From an uncultured Lachnospiraceae bacterium (GTDB lineage: Bacteria > Bacillota > Clostridia > Lachnospirales > Lachnospiraceae): a stretch of DNA of 63,880 bases. This document shows, in pieces, positions 19,341-27,447 of the stretch. Location: NCBI GenBank assembly GCA_947177445.1, contig CAMWUL010000012.1:1-63880 (forward strand), written 5' to 3'. The notes beneath the pieces were generated by a model. It worked only from the letters and a program-made list of their open reading frames with translations, had not been told where the DNA came from and made no database searches. The position numbers were made by a program, and so were the translations under genes. Each line of letters begins with the position of its first letter. Position 1 is the first letter of the stretch.

Positions 19341-19366
19341 TCATCTGCTTCCCTTATGGTTAATGC

Positions 19367-21076
19367 TTACTGAAAGTCCTCATCGGTATAACCGTAGAAA
19401 TCTCTCAGGGCGTCCTTCAGCTGCTGCTCCGCCTCTTCAAACCGCTCGTTTGCCAGCCGGTTCCACTCCGGCAGCTTGGATTTAATCTCATCCAGCCAGC
19501 CGTCGGAAGCACGCTTCGCCGTCATCTTGTCATCCGCATAATAGTAATTCCACTCGTCCAGACACTGCTTTACAGCACCGTCCACCTGAATCGTTGAAGG
19601 ATATGTCTTTTCAGGCGCCTCCCAGATCTGACCGGCCTCCCAAAGCTCCATACACTTCTTCCAGCCCGGCATATCCTTGCACCTTACATGGGTGTCAAGT
19701 GAATACCAGATCTCCATCTGTTTGCTGAATTCCTCACCCGTTACAAAAGGAAGGGAATCGTTGGCAGCAGTCCGCAATATTCCTCCGGCGTTGAACATCT
19801 GATCCACTCTGGCCTGGGCCGCTTCCGTGGAGCCCACCCAGTAGGTGGCAAAGGTGTAGGCCAGCTTCAGCTTCTCTTCCTCGCTCTCGCTCAGCTCCGG
19901 ATTACCGTCATCCATGGCATAGTTGTGCACTGCAAGAGGATCCAGCACTATCCCTACGGTACTCCCCATGTAATCGGTAGCCGGTCTGGGGTACACATCC
20001 ATGTTAAAAGTCGCCTGACCTTCCTGAGGCTCCGAGTTCGCATAGACACCGATGTTCCAGGGATCGCCGTCCCAGGTCAGAACATAACCGTTGGCATAAA
20101 ACCAATGACCTGACCAGCCGTTTTGATCCATAACCTCCCCGGGAACGCCGCCCACATCATTCTGAGTCCACACTGTATTTTCCGCCCACTTGGGAATCAG
20201 GGACAGCAAATCCTTCACCGCGTCTGAATCCAGATTCACATGATCTCCCTCTCCGGAATAATTCAACATCATATAATCGATGTCCTTGGTGCCTGTGTTT
20301 ATCCATTTGAGAGGAATATCCATGGCTCCCCAGAAGGTAGTGTTATCCGCCTGAGAAATAAACAGGGTATAATCGTCGATGGTCCAGTCGGGATCGGGAA
20401 CATCGATGTTGTTCTGCTCAGCCAAATCCTTATTAATGAATACACCCCAGGGTACCATATACTGGGGAAGCCCCGCCTGCATGCCGTAATAATTCATCAT
20501 GCTCATTATGGCAGGATTAAAGGACTGATAGACCGGGTCATCCGCAAACACGGAAAGGTCTGCCGCAAGACCCTTCTCCACGTCCTCGATCAGACTCTGG
20601 GTAGCCCAGATATCCGGATATTTCCCGTGCTGTGCCTTGAAATTTTCCATCTGCTGGGACCAGGATCCCTCCCAGTCTCCCATTGCAAGGAGATTAATCT
20701 TCACATTGGGATAGGTTTCATTAAATTTCTTGGCCATTGCATAAATGGATGCCACATTGATAGCTGTGATATCCTCAGGTGCCCAGTTCTGATGGCCGAT
20801 ATCCTCATAATAATTCCCATCGCCGGACCAGCACAAAATGGAAAGATCTCCGCTGATATTGTGATCCAGTTCTATAAACTGCGCGGCATCACCCTGTGCG
20901 TCTCCGTCGTTATCTCCGGTATTGTCTCCGGCTTCCGCATTTCCAGACACCGGTGTGGAATTTCCTCCCGGGCTGTCAGATCCTCCCTTTTCTCCTCCGT
21001 CGCCGCCGCAGCCGGCCAGGCTCCCCACTGCCAGAGCCGCCGTCAAAAGCAGCGCCGCTATTCTTTTCTTTTTCAT
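19367..21076 (-). CDS. Extracellular solute-binding lipoprotein, sugar ABC transporter
   Basis: 569 residues. The lipobox is LAGCGG (Cys22), followed by a low-complexity Gly/Asp/Asn linker to about residue 66, then a type-1 solute-binding fold (LSILCWSGDGNYYED, AKKFNETYPNVKINLLAMGDWEGSW, WGVFINKDLAEQNNIDVPDPDWTIDDY, WYANGYVLTWDGDPWN-like WFYANGYVLTWDGDPW). The many Trp residues fit sugar stacking. It is the first gene after the LacI-operator promoter and is separated from the permeases by a terminator. Confidence 0.9.
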   Translation of the reverse strand: MKKKRIAALLLTAALAVGSLAGCGGDGGEKGGSDSPGGNSTPVSGNAEAGDNTGDNDGDAQGDAAQFIELDHNISGDLSILCWSGDGNYYEDIGHQNWAPEDITAINVASIYAMAKKFNETYPNVKINLLAMGDWEGSWSQQMENFKAQHGKYPDIWATQSLIEDVEKGLAADLSVFADDPVYQSFNPAIMSMMNYYGMQAGLPQYMVPWGVFINKDLAEQNNIDVPDPDWTIDDYTLFISQADNTTFWGAMDIPLKWINTGTKDIDYMMLNYSGEGDHVNLDSDAVKDLLSLIPKWAENTVWTQNDVGGVPGEVMDQNGWSGHWFYANGYVLTWDGDPWNIGVYANSEPQEGQATFNMDVYPRPATDYMGSTVGIVLDPLAVHNYAMDDGNPELSESEEEKLKLAYTFATYWVGSTEAAQARVDQMFNAGGILRTAANDSLPFVTGEEFSKQMEIWYSLDTHVRCKDMPGWKKCMELWEAGQIWEAPEKTYPSTIQVDGAVKQCLDEWNYYYADDKMTAKRASDGWLDEIKSKLPEWNRLANERFEEAEQQLKDALRDFYGYTDEDFQ

Positions 21077-21182
21077 ATTGATTCCCTTTCTGCGTGCTTA
21101 AAGAGGAGCGTTTCACTCTCTTGCGTCGCTTTTCAGTCAACACCCCCGCCTTAAGCATGAGGTTTGTTGATATGTAAATTAT

Positions 21183-21194
21183 GCAACCGGTTGT
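21183..21194 (-). promoter_or_regulatory. LacI-family operator O1
   Basis: The near-palindrome TGCAACCGGTTGTA lies just downstream of the -10 box of the binding-protein promoter, where a bound repressor would block initiation. A second AACCGGTT site is at 21379-21392. Confidence 0.75.
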
Positions 21195-21203
21195 ATGGAT
21201 TTT

Positions 21204-21232
21204 ATAATAGCACCATTCCAATTATTTTTCAA
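21204..21232 (-). promoter_or_regulatory. Promoter of the sugar-uptake operon
   Basis: On the minus strand TTGAAA (21227-21232) and TATTAT (21204-21209) are 17 bp apart, with a TG extended -10. Operator O1 follows immediately. Confidence 0.75.
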
Positions 21233-21312
21233 TATATAATTTATTAGTTTTTACTTTTGTACCATTATTTACATATTATCTGGAATAAATTTGTATAATT
21301 TGCGCAATAACC

Positions 21313-21355
21313 AAAAGCGAGGGCAACTCTCCAGCAGAGTATGCCATCGCTTTTT
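21313..21355 (-). terminator. Terminator of the lacI-type gene
   Basis: A long stem (AAAAGCGA, then GGCA and ACTCT on one arm, AGAGT, TGCC and TCGCTTTT on the other) lies between the LacI gene and the promoter of the sugar operon. It separates the two transcription units. Confidence 0.8.
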
Positions 21356-21378
21356 GGCATGAGTTTATTCGTTATTTA

Positions 21379-21392
21379 GCAAAACCGGTTGC
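21379..21392 (-). promoter_or_regulatory. LacI-family operator O2
   Basis: GCAAAACCGGTTGC shares the AACCGGTT core with O1. It lies about 195 bp away in the 3' untranslated region of the regulator gene, a spacing compatible with looping. Confidence 0.6.
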
Positions 21393-21451
21393 ACCGTCCT
21401 CTCAGCGTCATTTGCTGCAGGCCATGAGATAATCCATTTGTCCATAAAGGC

Positions 21452-22579
21452 TCAACGGACTTCCGGCGCCCTTCCCGTGCTTCCTCCCGGCATCAGCACC
21501 GGTTCTATCATCCTCAGCATCTCTCCCTTTTCGCCCCGGACAGCGGAAAGCGCCGTCTCAATCAAAATCCTTCCCATTTCTTCATAGTCGTATCCCACGC
21601 TGGTGAGACGGGGAGTTATCATTCCCGCAAGGGTATTATCGCATCCCACCACGGAGATATCCTCCGGAATCCTGTATCCCCGCTCGTTCAGGCACTTTAC
21701 GACACCGGTTGCCACCATATCGTTTACCGCTATCACCGCCGTCATGGACACTCCTGCGTCCAGCATCTGGTTCATCAGCTTGTATCCGCCGTCTCCATCA
21801 TAATCTCCCTGCTCCGAGATCAGATTTGGCCGGTACAGAATCCCATTACGCCGAAGTATCTGCCTGTAATGAACAGCCTTTTCATAGGTTCCCAGGATAT
21901 CCATATATCCTCCCAGCAGGGCGATATCCCGATGCCCCAGAGATATGAGATGCTCCATCAGAACCTCTATACTTTTTATGTGATCCACCCGAACCACCCG
22001 GCAGCGGGTTCCGTCAAGCTTGCCGGATATAATTACCGGCATATAATCCATAATCCGGTTTACCTCGTCCACATATTCCACATCCGAAACCAGCCTGGAT
22101 ACCATCCCGTCGATGAGGATTACGGCCTCCATCTGCAGAGTCAGCATCTTTTCAAGCATACGGATCTGTTCCGCCATGCCTCCCCCCTTGGGCTGATTAA
22201 AAACCACAACTATGTAGCCAGCTTCCTGAGCCGCCTTCTCACAGTAAAAAAACAGTTCCGCATAGTAGGGATTTCGAATGTCTGCCACCACAATGCCGAT
22301 CAGCCGGCTCCTGGCCTCAGCCAGCCCCTGGGCCAGGGCGTTGGGTCTGAAATTGTATCTTTCCACCAGATCCATAATCCTGCGTTTTGTCCCTGCGCTG
22401 ACTCTATTACTGCCGTTCAGCGCTCTGGATACAGTGGAAGCGGAAACCCCCGCTTCCCTGGCAATATCGTAGATCGTAACCGGCTTTCCTTCATTGTTTA
22501 CTCTGCCTGGCACCTGTTTATCCTCACTTTTGTTTTTTCTGTCCTGCTTATCTGTAATCACAAAATCATTTAAGCACAT
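21452..22579 (-). CDS. LacI family transcriptional regulator
   Basis: 375 residues from ATG 22579 (AAGG upstream); longer frames run into a MITE-like element. After about 30 variable residues comes the helix-turn-helix VTIYDIAREAGVSASTVSRALNGSNRVSAGTKRRI and the hinge FRPNALAQGLA. The C-terminal half is a periplasmic-binding-like sensor (LIGIVVADIRNPYYAELF, DISVVGCDNTLAGMITPRLTSV). It is encoded just upstream of the sugar operon whose promoter carries AACCGGTT palindromes, so it is the likely local repressor. Confidence 0.93.
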   Translation of the reverse strand: MCLNDFVITDKQDRKNKSEDKQVPGRVNNEGKPVTIYDIAREAGVSASTVSRALNGSNRVSAGTKRRIMDLVERYNFRPNALAQGLAEARSRLIGIVVADIRNPYYAELFFYCEKAAQEAGYIVVVFNQPKGGGMAEQIRMLEKMLTLQMEAVILIDGMVSRLVSDVEYVDEVNRIMDYMPVIISGKLDGTRCRVVRVDHIKSIEVLMEHLISLGHRDIALLGGYMDILGTYEKAVHYRQILRRNGILYRPNLISEQGDYDGDGGYKLMNQMLDAGVSMTAVIAVNDMVATGVVKCLNERGYRIPEDISVVGCDNTLAGMITPRLTSVGYDYEEMGRILIETALSAVRGEKGEMLRMIEPVLMPGGSTGRAPEVR

Positions 22580-22636
22580 TGTAGACCTTAATCCCCACAA
22601 ATGCAATATACAAAAATATGTATGCACAGATAAACG

Positions 22637-22779
22637 GTTACTTTTCACGGGTAGGGGCCGCGAGGTGTTTTTGTGCGCTGTTTGCACAAAAACCCGAGAC
22701 AGCACGCGCCAAAATGAGCGCTTTATGCTCATTTTGTGTGCATCATGTTGCTTTGAACGGCGAAGCCGCGAAAAGTAAC
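22637..22779. mobile_element. MITE-like element with 8-bp target duplication, full-length copy
   Basis: 143 bp with terminal inverted repeats GTTACTTTTCACGG and CCGCGAAAAGTAAC. It is flanked on both sides by the 8-mer GATAAACG (22629-22636 and 22780-22787). The interior holds further inverted repeats (TTTTTGTGC/GCACAAAAA and AAAATGAGC/GCTCATTTT). No coding capacity. The right-hand GATAAACG is part of a terminator stem, so the element entered that terminator. Confidence 0.85.
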
Positions 22780-22815
22780 GATAAACGGCACAGCCCGCCG
22801 GCTGTGCCGTTTATC
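22780..22815 (-). terminator. Terminator of the ANT(6)-like gene, interrupted by the MITE
   Basis: A perfect 16-bp stem, GATAAACGGCACAGCC with its complement, stands 15 bp past the stop codon. The T-rich tail is now supplied by GTTACTTTT of the inserted element. Confidence 0.75.
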
Positions 22816-22829
22816 CATTGCAAAAAGCC

Positions 22830-23714
22830 TCAATATACCTCCTTGGCATCCCGGGGAAGCTCTCTGGCATGAAACAAAAATTCCCTGGCGGCCTCCGCCT
22901 CCTTCCGGTTATATGAAAAACCAAGCTTTTCTGCTGTCTCTCCGGCGGCCTTATCAAACAGATCACACATGACCCGGATTCCTCTCCAGGCATCCTGAAC
23001 GCTTCCCCCAAAATAAGTGTCCAGATAGCCTTGATACTCCTGCCGGTCCAGCCATCGGTATAAATACTTTGCCGATTTGCCCACGCTGACTGTAAAGCCC
23101 GTTCTGATCCCCGCTATCCAGGAGAGCATCCGCTCCAGCTCCTTGCGCACCACAAAGTTTGTCATATCCTGCACATATGGCATTTCTTCCCGCCACAGGC
23201 CCTTTGCCAGATTATTGCTGCACCACCAGAACTCGTTACAGCAGGCCGCAAATTCCGCCTCTGTCGGCTTTTTCACATGATAATCCATATCCGTGGACTT
23301 TGGGATATCCGGCAGAATCCCCTCCTTGTCCAGCAAAATTCTGCACAGCTTGTCATCATGGATATGCTCCTTGGCATATTCCGCCGACTGCACCGTCAAG
23401 TCCACCCGCACCCCGTCATCAAACTGCATCAGCCAGCCGTAATGGCCTTCCTTACCCGCCGATTCCCCCGGAAACCCGAAGGGGCTTTCATCCGGATACT
23501 GCATATAAAGGATATTGCCAAATTTATGGATCCAGTTTTTGTCCTCAATAAAGGGCCGCGTCTCCTTTACCACAAACACAATGTCATAATCCTGAAAAAT
23601 GTCCCCGGGCACATTTTCGTTGGTTCTGGAGCCGTTCATATATACGGCCAACACCTGCTCTGTCTCCTTTGCAATATCCAAAATCATTTGATACATCTCT
23701 CTCTCGCCACGCAT
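22830..23714 (-). CDS. Aminoglycoside 6-adenylyltransferase family protein (ANT(6)/AadK-like)
   Basis: 294 residues. It begins MRGEREMYQMILDIAKE and shows the nucleotidyltransferase signature GSRTNENVPGDIFQDYDIVF, in which the GSR motif and the paired Asp residues bind metal and ATP; VRVDLTV gives the third acidic residue. The helical C-terminal half is that of ANT(6) enzymes, which adenylate streptomycin. Chromosomal relatives in Clostridia may have other substrates, so resistance is not implied by sequence alone. A phosphotransferase-like gene lies 30 bp upstream. Confidence 0.85.
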   Translation of the reverse strand: MRGEREMYQMILDIAKETEQVLAVYMNGSRTNENVPGDIFQDYDIVFVVKETRPFIEDKNWIHKFGNILYMQYPDESPFGFPGESAGKEGHYGWLMQFDDGVRVDLTVQSAEYAKEHIHDDKLCRILLDKEGILPDIPKSTDMDYHVKKPTEAEFAACCNEFWWCSNNLAKGLWREEMPYVQDMTNFVVRKELERMLSWIAGIRTGFTVSVGKSAKYLYRWLDRQEYQGYLDTYFGGSVQDAWRGIRVMCDLFDKAAGETAEKLGFSYNRKEAEAAREFLFHARELPRDAKEVY

Positions 23715-23744
23715 CTTACCGCCTCCTTCTTCCCTTTCCCAGCC

Positions 23745-24773
23745 TCAGCTGTGCAGTCCCGGCGCCCTCACCTGTCTGAGGCAATTTAGAATCTCCCCTT
23801 TCGCATCATTGTAATAAACCATCTGCGCTATGGTATGTCGGACCTGGGAAATACCGATTTCCACCTCTTCTTCGGAGCATTCCATTCCCAGCGCGCGCCT
23901 CACATTATATTCCAGCCACTCCAGCCTGCCCCGGCTGTTGTGGTAAAGGACCTCCCAATCCTCGGGAAGCCTGCCTCCCGCTCCGGCATAGGCCCGGACA
24001 AAGGCCCCGAGCATACAATAGTCTATATGACACAGCTCAATTCCCGACCAGTACAACGCGGTATCATACAATTCCAAAAAGGGATTGCCATAATCAAGAC
24101 ACTCTAAATCTATAATACAGCAATCTTCTCCCCGCCACAATACATTTTTGCTGTCCAGATCATTGTGGCAAATGGCCCTGACCGGTAAAAGCTTCCTGGC
24201 CGCCTGATTCCCCTTTTCCTGGACTTCATACAAAAGAGAAAGATTTTCCTTCATAAGCAGACAAAGCTCTTTGTTTTTCCCGGAAAGCAATTCCATATAA
24301 TGATCCCAGTCAGTCAAAACCTCCCGGGCAGCGTCTGCCGTATTATCCTGCACAGCACCTGCTTCTTCCCCTGTGTCCAGCCCATGGATCCGCGCCAGCA
24401 GACCTCCCATTTGGGCACAGTGAAATACCCGGATCTCCTCCGGTCTCAGCGCTCTTCCCTCATACCACTGATACAGATAAAAGAATTGCCCGCAGGTCTC
24501 CTGCATTTTTCTGCCTCCAAAGTCCAGGGCCGGAACAATCGGAATTTGATTTTCTTCCAGGATCCGTTCCAGTCTCTCTGCCCGGCGGTAATTCTCCAGA
24601 GCCGTCTCCCGCCCCATGATATGGGGATTCAGCAATTTTACGGCATAACGCCCTTTCGAGGTAAACAACGAATACATTTTATGCAGATATCCGCCTGACA
24701 GCGGCCCGGGCGGCGCAGTCAGTGTTCCAAGCTCCAGCCGGCGGCATATTTTCTCCAGCAGCAAATCATACAT
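23745..24773 (-). CDS. Aminoglycoside phosphotransferase / choline kinase-like protein
   Basis: 342 residues with the APH kinase fold: the catalytic loop HNDLDSKNVLW and the metal-binding CCIIDLECLDYGNPFLELYD. The N-terminal region GGYLHKMYSLFTSKGRYAVKLLNP is the nucleotide-binding lobe. Such proteins (APH superfamily) phosphorylate drugs, choline, sugars or other small molecules; this one cannot be assigned a substrate. It is probably cotranscribed with the ANT(6)-like gene downstream. Confidence 0.82.
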   Translation of the reverse strand: MYDLLLEKICRRLELGTLTAPPGPLSGGYLHKMYSLFTSKGRYAVKLLNPHIMGRETALENYRRAERLERILEENQIPIVPALDFGGRKMQETCGQFFYLYQWYEGRALRPEEIRVFHCAQMGGLLARIHGLDTGEEAGAVQDNTADAAREVLTDWDHYMELLSGKNKELCLLMKENLSLLYEVQEKGNQAARKLLPVRAICHNDLDSKNVLWRGEDCCIIDLECLDYGNPFLELYDTALYWSGIELCHIDYCMLGAFVRAYAGAGGRLPEDWEVLYHNSRGRLEWLEYNVRRALGMECSEEEVEIGISQVRHTIAQMVYYNDAKGEILNCLRQVRAPGLHS

Positions 24774-24793
24774 TTTTCATCTCCCTGGCACGC

Positions 24794-25636
24794 TCACCGG
24801 CTTTCCTTTTTTCGAAGAACCACCAGCAGTACGGCAGTGCCTGCCGTCACCAAAGCCACCAAAGCCGCTGCGGTCCATACCATTCCCCTGTCTGCCTTCG
24901 GCACGATCCGCCGGGTTCCCCAGCCATTTTCTCCATCCTTTATGGATGATTCCTCTTCTCCCCCGTAAGCGCCTTCCTCACCCTTCTCCCGGGATACTCC
25001 GTCGGGATAAAGCTGTTCATAGTCTGCCCCGGGAGCGTCGATGCAGACCCACACATCCCGTAAGCCGAAATAATATGCCACCCTGCCGAAACGATGCCCG
25101 TCCTCATCCTCGTACACCCATCTGTACTGGGGAATATTGTTCCGAATGATTATAGAATTGTTGTCCCTGGAGCCCGGATATTTCCAGAAAAAGACCTCTT
25201 CTCCCATACAGCTCTCATCCAACTCCCCTATATGATCCTGGATCTCATCCTCAAACTCTTCCTGAAAGGAAATACTGTCATATACCGCTTCCATATACGC
25301 CATGGGCATCCAGCCGGTCATCCCATTCTCCCCTTCGAAGATCCCCCATACAATACCATGGCTGTCCTTATAAGTAAAGGAGATATAGGCCTGATAACCG
25401 TTTTCCCACACCGCCACCTGCTCCGGCAGTATGGGACTTTTGTACAGAATAACCTTTCCGTCGGGGCCCTTGGCCGTAAACTGCCGATTCACATAAGTGC
25501 ATTCCGACGAATGCTTTTCATAAAAGGAATCCATCGGCTCCCATATCACGTCCGCCCTCACCGACATTGCCCACAGCCCGCAGCAGCATAATATGCCGCA
25601 CAGCATTCCCGTTAAAATTCCCATCTGTTTTCTCAT
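24794..25636 (-). CDS. Exported membrane-anchored protein of unknown function
   Basis: 280 residues from ATG 25636 (GGAGGAGAGGG upstream). There is an N-terminal signal (about 1-30, ending SVRA), an extracellular region of about 200 residues that looks like SH3-type beta structure (YISFTYKDSHGIVWGIF, TGWMPMAYMEAVYDS), an acidic linker, and a C-terminal membrane helix followed by RKKESR. I do not recognise a named family. It sits in a minus-strand run with a small membrane protein and an MFS-like protein. Confidence 0.65.
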   Translation of the reverse strand: MRKQMGILTGMLCGILCCCGLWAMSVRADVIWEPMDSFYEKHSSECTYVNRQFTAKGPDGKVILYKSPILPEQVAVWENGYQAYISFTYKDSHGIVWGIFEGENGMTGWMPMAYMEAVYDSISFQEEFEDEIQDHIGELDESCMGEEVFFWKYPGSRDNNSIIIRNNIPQYRWVYEDEDGHRFGRVAYYFGLRDVWVCIDAPGADYEQLYPDGVSREKGEEGAYGGEEESSIKDGENGWGTRRIVPKADRGMVWTAAALVALVTAGTAVLLVVLRKKESR

Positions 25637-25711
25637 AAATCCCTCTCCTCCTGGCCTCAGAGTCCCCTGATACCCTTTCAAATTATTGTTTCAATCTCTA
25701 TTCGGCAAGTC

Positions 25712-26149
25712 TTACACAGTCTCCAGCAACAGTCTGAGCGTCCAGTAAAGCCTTGTCCCCACAAGTCTGCCTGCCAGCGCTGTCAGCCCCATACCCGCTA
25801 GATACGAGCACAGGTTTGCCGCCGCCGACAGCATCACGGGATGATCAATATTCCACCGGGGATTTTTGCCGAAACTGCGGTAAACATATGCTTCCACCGC
25901 CACTGCTGCCCCTTCTGCTATAATCTGCAGCAGGATCTGCGCCCAGGGCAGGTATATCCTCCCCAGCCAGCAGATCAGCACTGCCGGCGGATTGGTGAGC
26001 ACATTGACCAAAACCACCAAAAATGCCATATCCCCGCGGTTACAAAAGCTCCGCCCCCGGATTTTCTGAAAAAGCCAGACCGCCGCCAGCTCCAGCAAAA
26101 TGGTAACCGCCAGAGAACCGGCAAACATTTTTACCAGATAACCTCCCAT
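25712..26149 (-). CDS. Small integral membrane protein, unknown
   Basis: 145 residues from ATG 26149, preceded by GGGAGGG. Four hydrophobic segments are visible (about 7-22, 38-60, 62-80 and 100-125), with the motif LVNVLTNPPAVLICW. It lies between the MFS-like and the exported-protein genes and is probably cotranscribed with them. No family is recognised. Confidence 0.6.
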   Translation of the reverse strand: MGGYLVKMFAGSLAVTILLELAAVWLFQKIRGRSFCNRGDMAFLVVLVNVLTNPPAVLICWLGRIYLPWAQILLQIIAEGAAVAVEAYVYRSFGKNPRWNIDHPVMLSAAANLCSYLAGMGLTALAGRLVGTRLYWTLRLLLETV

Positions 26150-26191
26150 ACACATCCCTCCCATCTCGTATCCGCTGCCTGCGGACAAAAT

Positions 26192-27256
26192 TCACCGCCC
26201 GATAGAGGCGCCGTCCTTCTTTTTCCCCGGGAATATCCATGCCAATAAAATCAGAGACACCAGACTGCCCCCACAGCCCGCAAGGCCGCCGCTCCCTGGC
26301 AGCAGACCAAAATATGACGGCAGAAAGCCCAAAAACAGCCCAAAGGTCAAAATCCCGAAGGCAAATCCAGGCATATGGGACATATGGCAGACTAAAAAAT
26401 ACAACGTCATGGGCATGGTCATGTTAAACAGGAACAAAGCGCCCAGTCCCAGGGGCATGGATGCCGGGAACAGATAGCAGACGGCGGCGGCTCCCAGGGA
26501 TATTACGGCTGACCTGCGCAGACCGTACCGGGCCGCCGCAAAACCCCCGGCTGTTTTCCCTGCCGCCAGGGCCAGCACGGCCAAAGCTCCTGCCGGGACT
26601 CCCGACTTCCAGGAAAAATCCACCGCCATGCCCATATAGGAACGCAGGATCACCACCGCCAGGCAGACGGTGACCGGCCACAGTCTGAAAGTCCCTGTGG
26701 GATCGCTGTCCGGCAGGGACTCCAGGCCATTCCCCGCGCCGCCGGACCTTACCATCCTTCTTTGCAGATACGCACAATATGCCGCCCCCGCGCCAAAAAG
26801 CGCCATACAGACACCGGCAATTCCAAGCCCGCTCCTCCAGACGCCGCTTTTTCCCGCCAGCGTCCCGAAGTACAGCCCCAGCGCTCCCGGCGCTACAAAT
26901 ACGCCCAGTCCCCGGCCTCTCCACATTCTGCAGCCGTCCTCATGGATGGTTCCCACGCCTCCCCCCACATGAAACAGCGCGTTGCCAATCCCCAGCACCG
27001 CCGGATGAAGAACGGCTCCCGCCAGGGTACACAGCACACCTGCCGCCGCAGTAAGGAAAGCGCACTCCCGCCGCCTGCCGCATCTTTCACTCCAGGCATC
27101 CAGCAGCACTCCCATGGGCATCTGCAGCGCAAAGGCACAGAAATTATAGATCAATATGTAAAAACGCCCCTTTTCCCCCGGGAGAAATCTGCCGAACATA
27201 GCCAGAGCACAGACTCCATCCACAAAAAAATGCAGGATAGAATAAAAAACCGTCAT
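26192..27256 (-). CDS. MFS-like membrane transporter
   Basis: About 354 residues from ATG 27256 (GGAAGGAAGG upstream; ATG 27298 is an alternative). Eleven or so hydrophobic segments and the loop LLDAWSERCGRRRE after the second helix resemble the MFS motif A. The second half has a matching GKTAGGFAAARYGLRRS loop. It is short for an MFS protein, and the substrate is unknown. It heads a run of three envelope genes. Confidence 0.6.
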   Translation of the reverse strand: MTVFYSILHFFVDGVCALAMFGRFLPGEKGRFYILIYNFCAFALQMPMGVLLDAWSERCGRRRECAFLTAAAGVLCTLAGAVLHPAVLGIGNALFHVGGGVGTIHEDGCRMWRGRGLGVFVAPGALGLYFGTLAGKSGVWRSGLGIAGVCMALFGAGAAYCAYLQRRMVRSGGAGNGLESLPDSDPTGTFRLWPVTVCLAVVILRSYMGMAVDFSWKSGVPAGALAVLALAAGKTAGGFAAARYGLRRSAVISLGAAAVCYLFPASMPLGLGALFLFNMTMPMTLYFLVCHMSHMPGFAFGILTFGLFLGFLPSYFGLLPGSGGLAGCGGSLVSLILLAWIFPGKKKDGASIGR

Positions 27257-27317
27257 GCCAACGCCTTCCTTCCGCATCGTGAGCTCATTCCCGTCCATCC
27301 TTTTTCACCTCACAGCC

Positions 27318-27341
27318 CCTACCCGTGAAAAGTAACCTTAT
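27318..27341 (-). repeat. Solo end of the MITE-like element
   Basis: GCCCCTACCCGTGAAAAGTAACC matches one terminus of the full element at 22637-22779. The rest of the element is absent. It lies just upstream of the MFS-like gene. Confidence 0.7.
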
Positions 27342-27380
27342 TCCTCACATATAATAACGACAAAAAAATAAAAATGTTCC

Positions 27381-27447
27381 CGCCCCTTGGGGCGTTTCAA
27401 TTTCCATGCCCCGCTGCTTGCGGCGGGGTGATTGACTTTCCCGCAGG
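27381..27447 (-). repeat. REP-like repeat, copy C, extending into the AraC gene
   Basis: CGCCCCTTGGGGCG, TTTCAATTTCCATG and CCCCGCTGCTTGCGGCGGGG are the reverse complement of modules of copy B. The last 50 bp lie inside the AraC reading frame and encode its final residues, roughly PAGKSITPPQAAGHGN. Confidence 0.75.

Noticed and set aside
19210..19344. Longer N-terminus for the fused binding protein
   Set aside because: The extra codons lie in the intrinsic terminator hairpin of the preceding gene, and the peptide has no signal-like character before the membrane helix.
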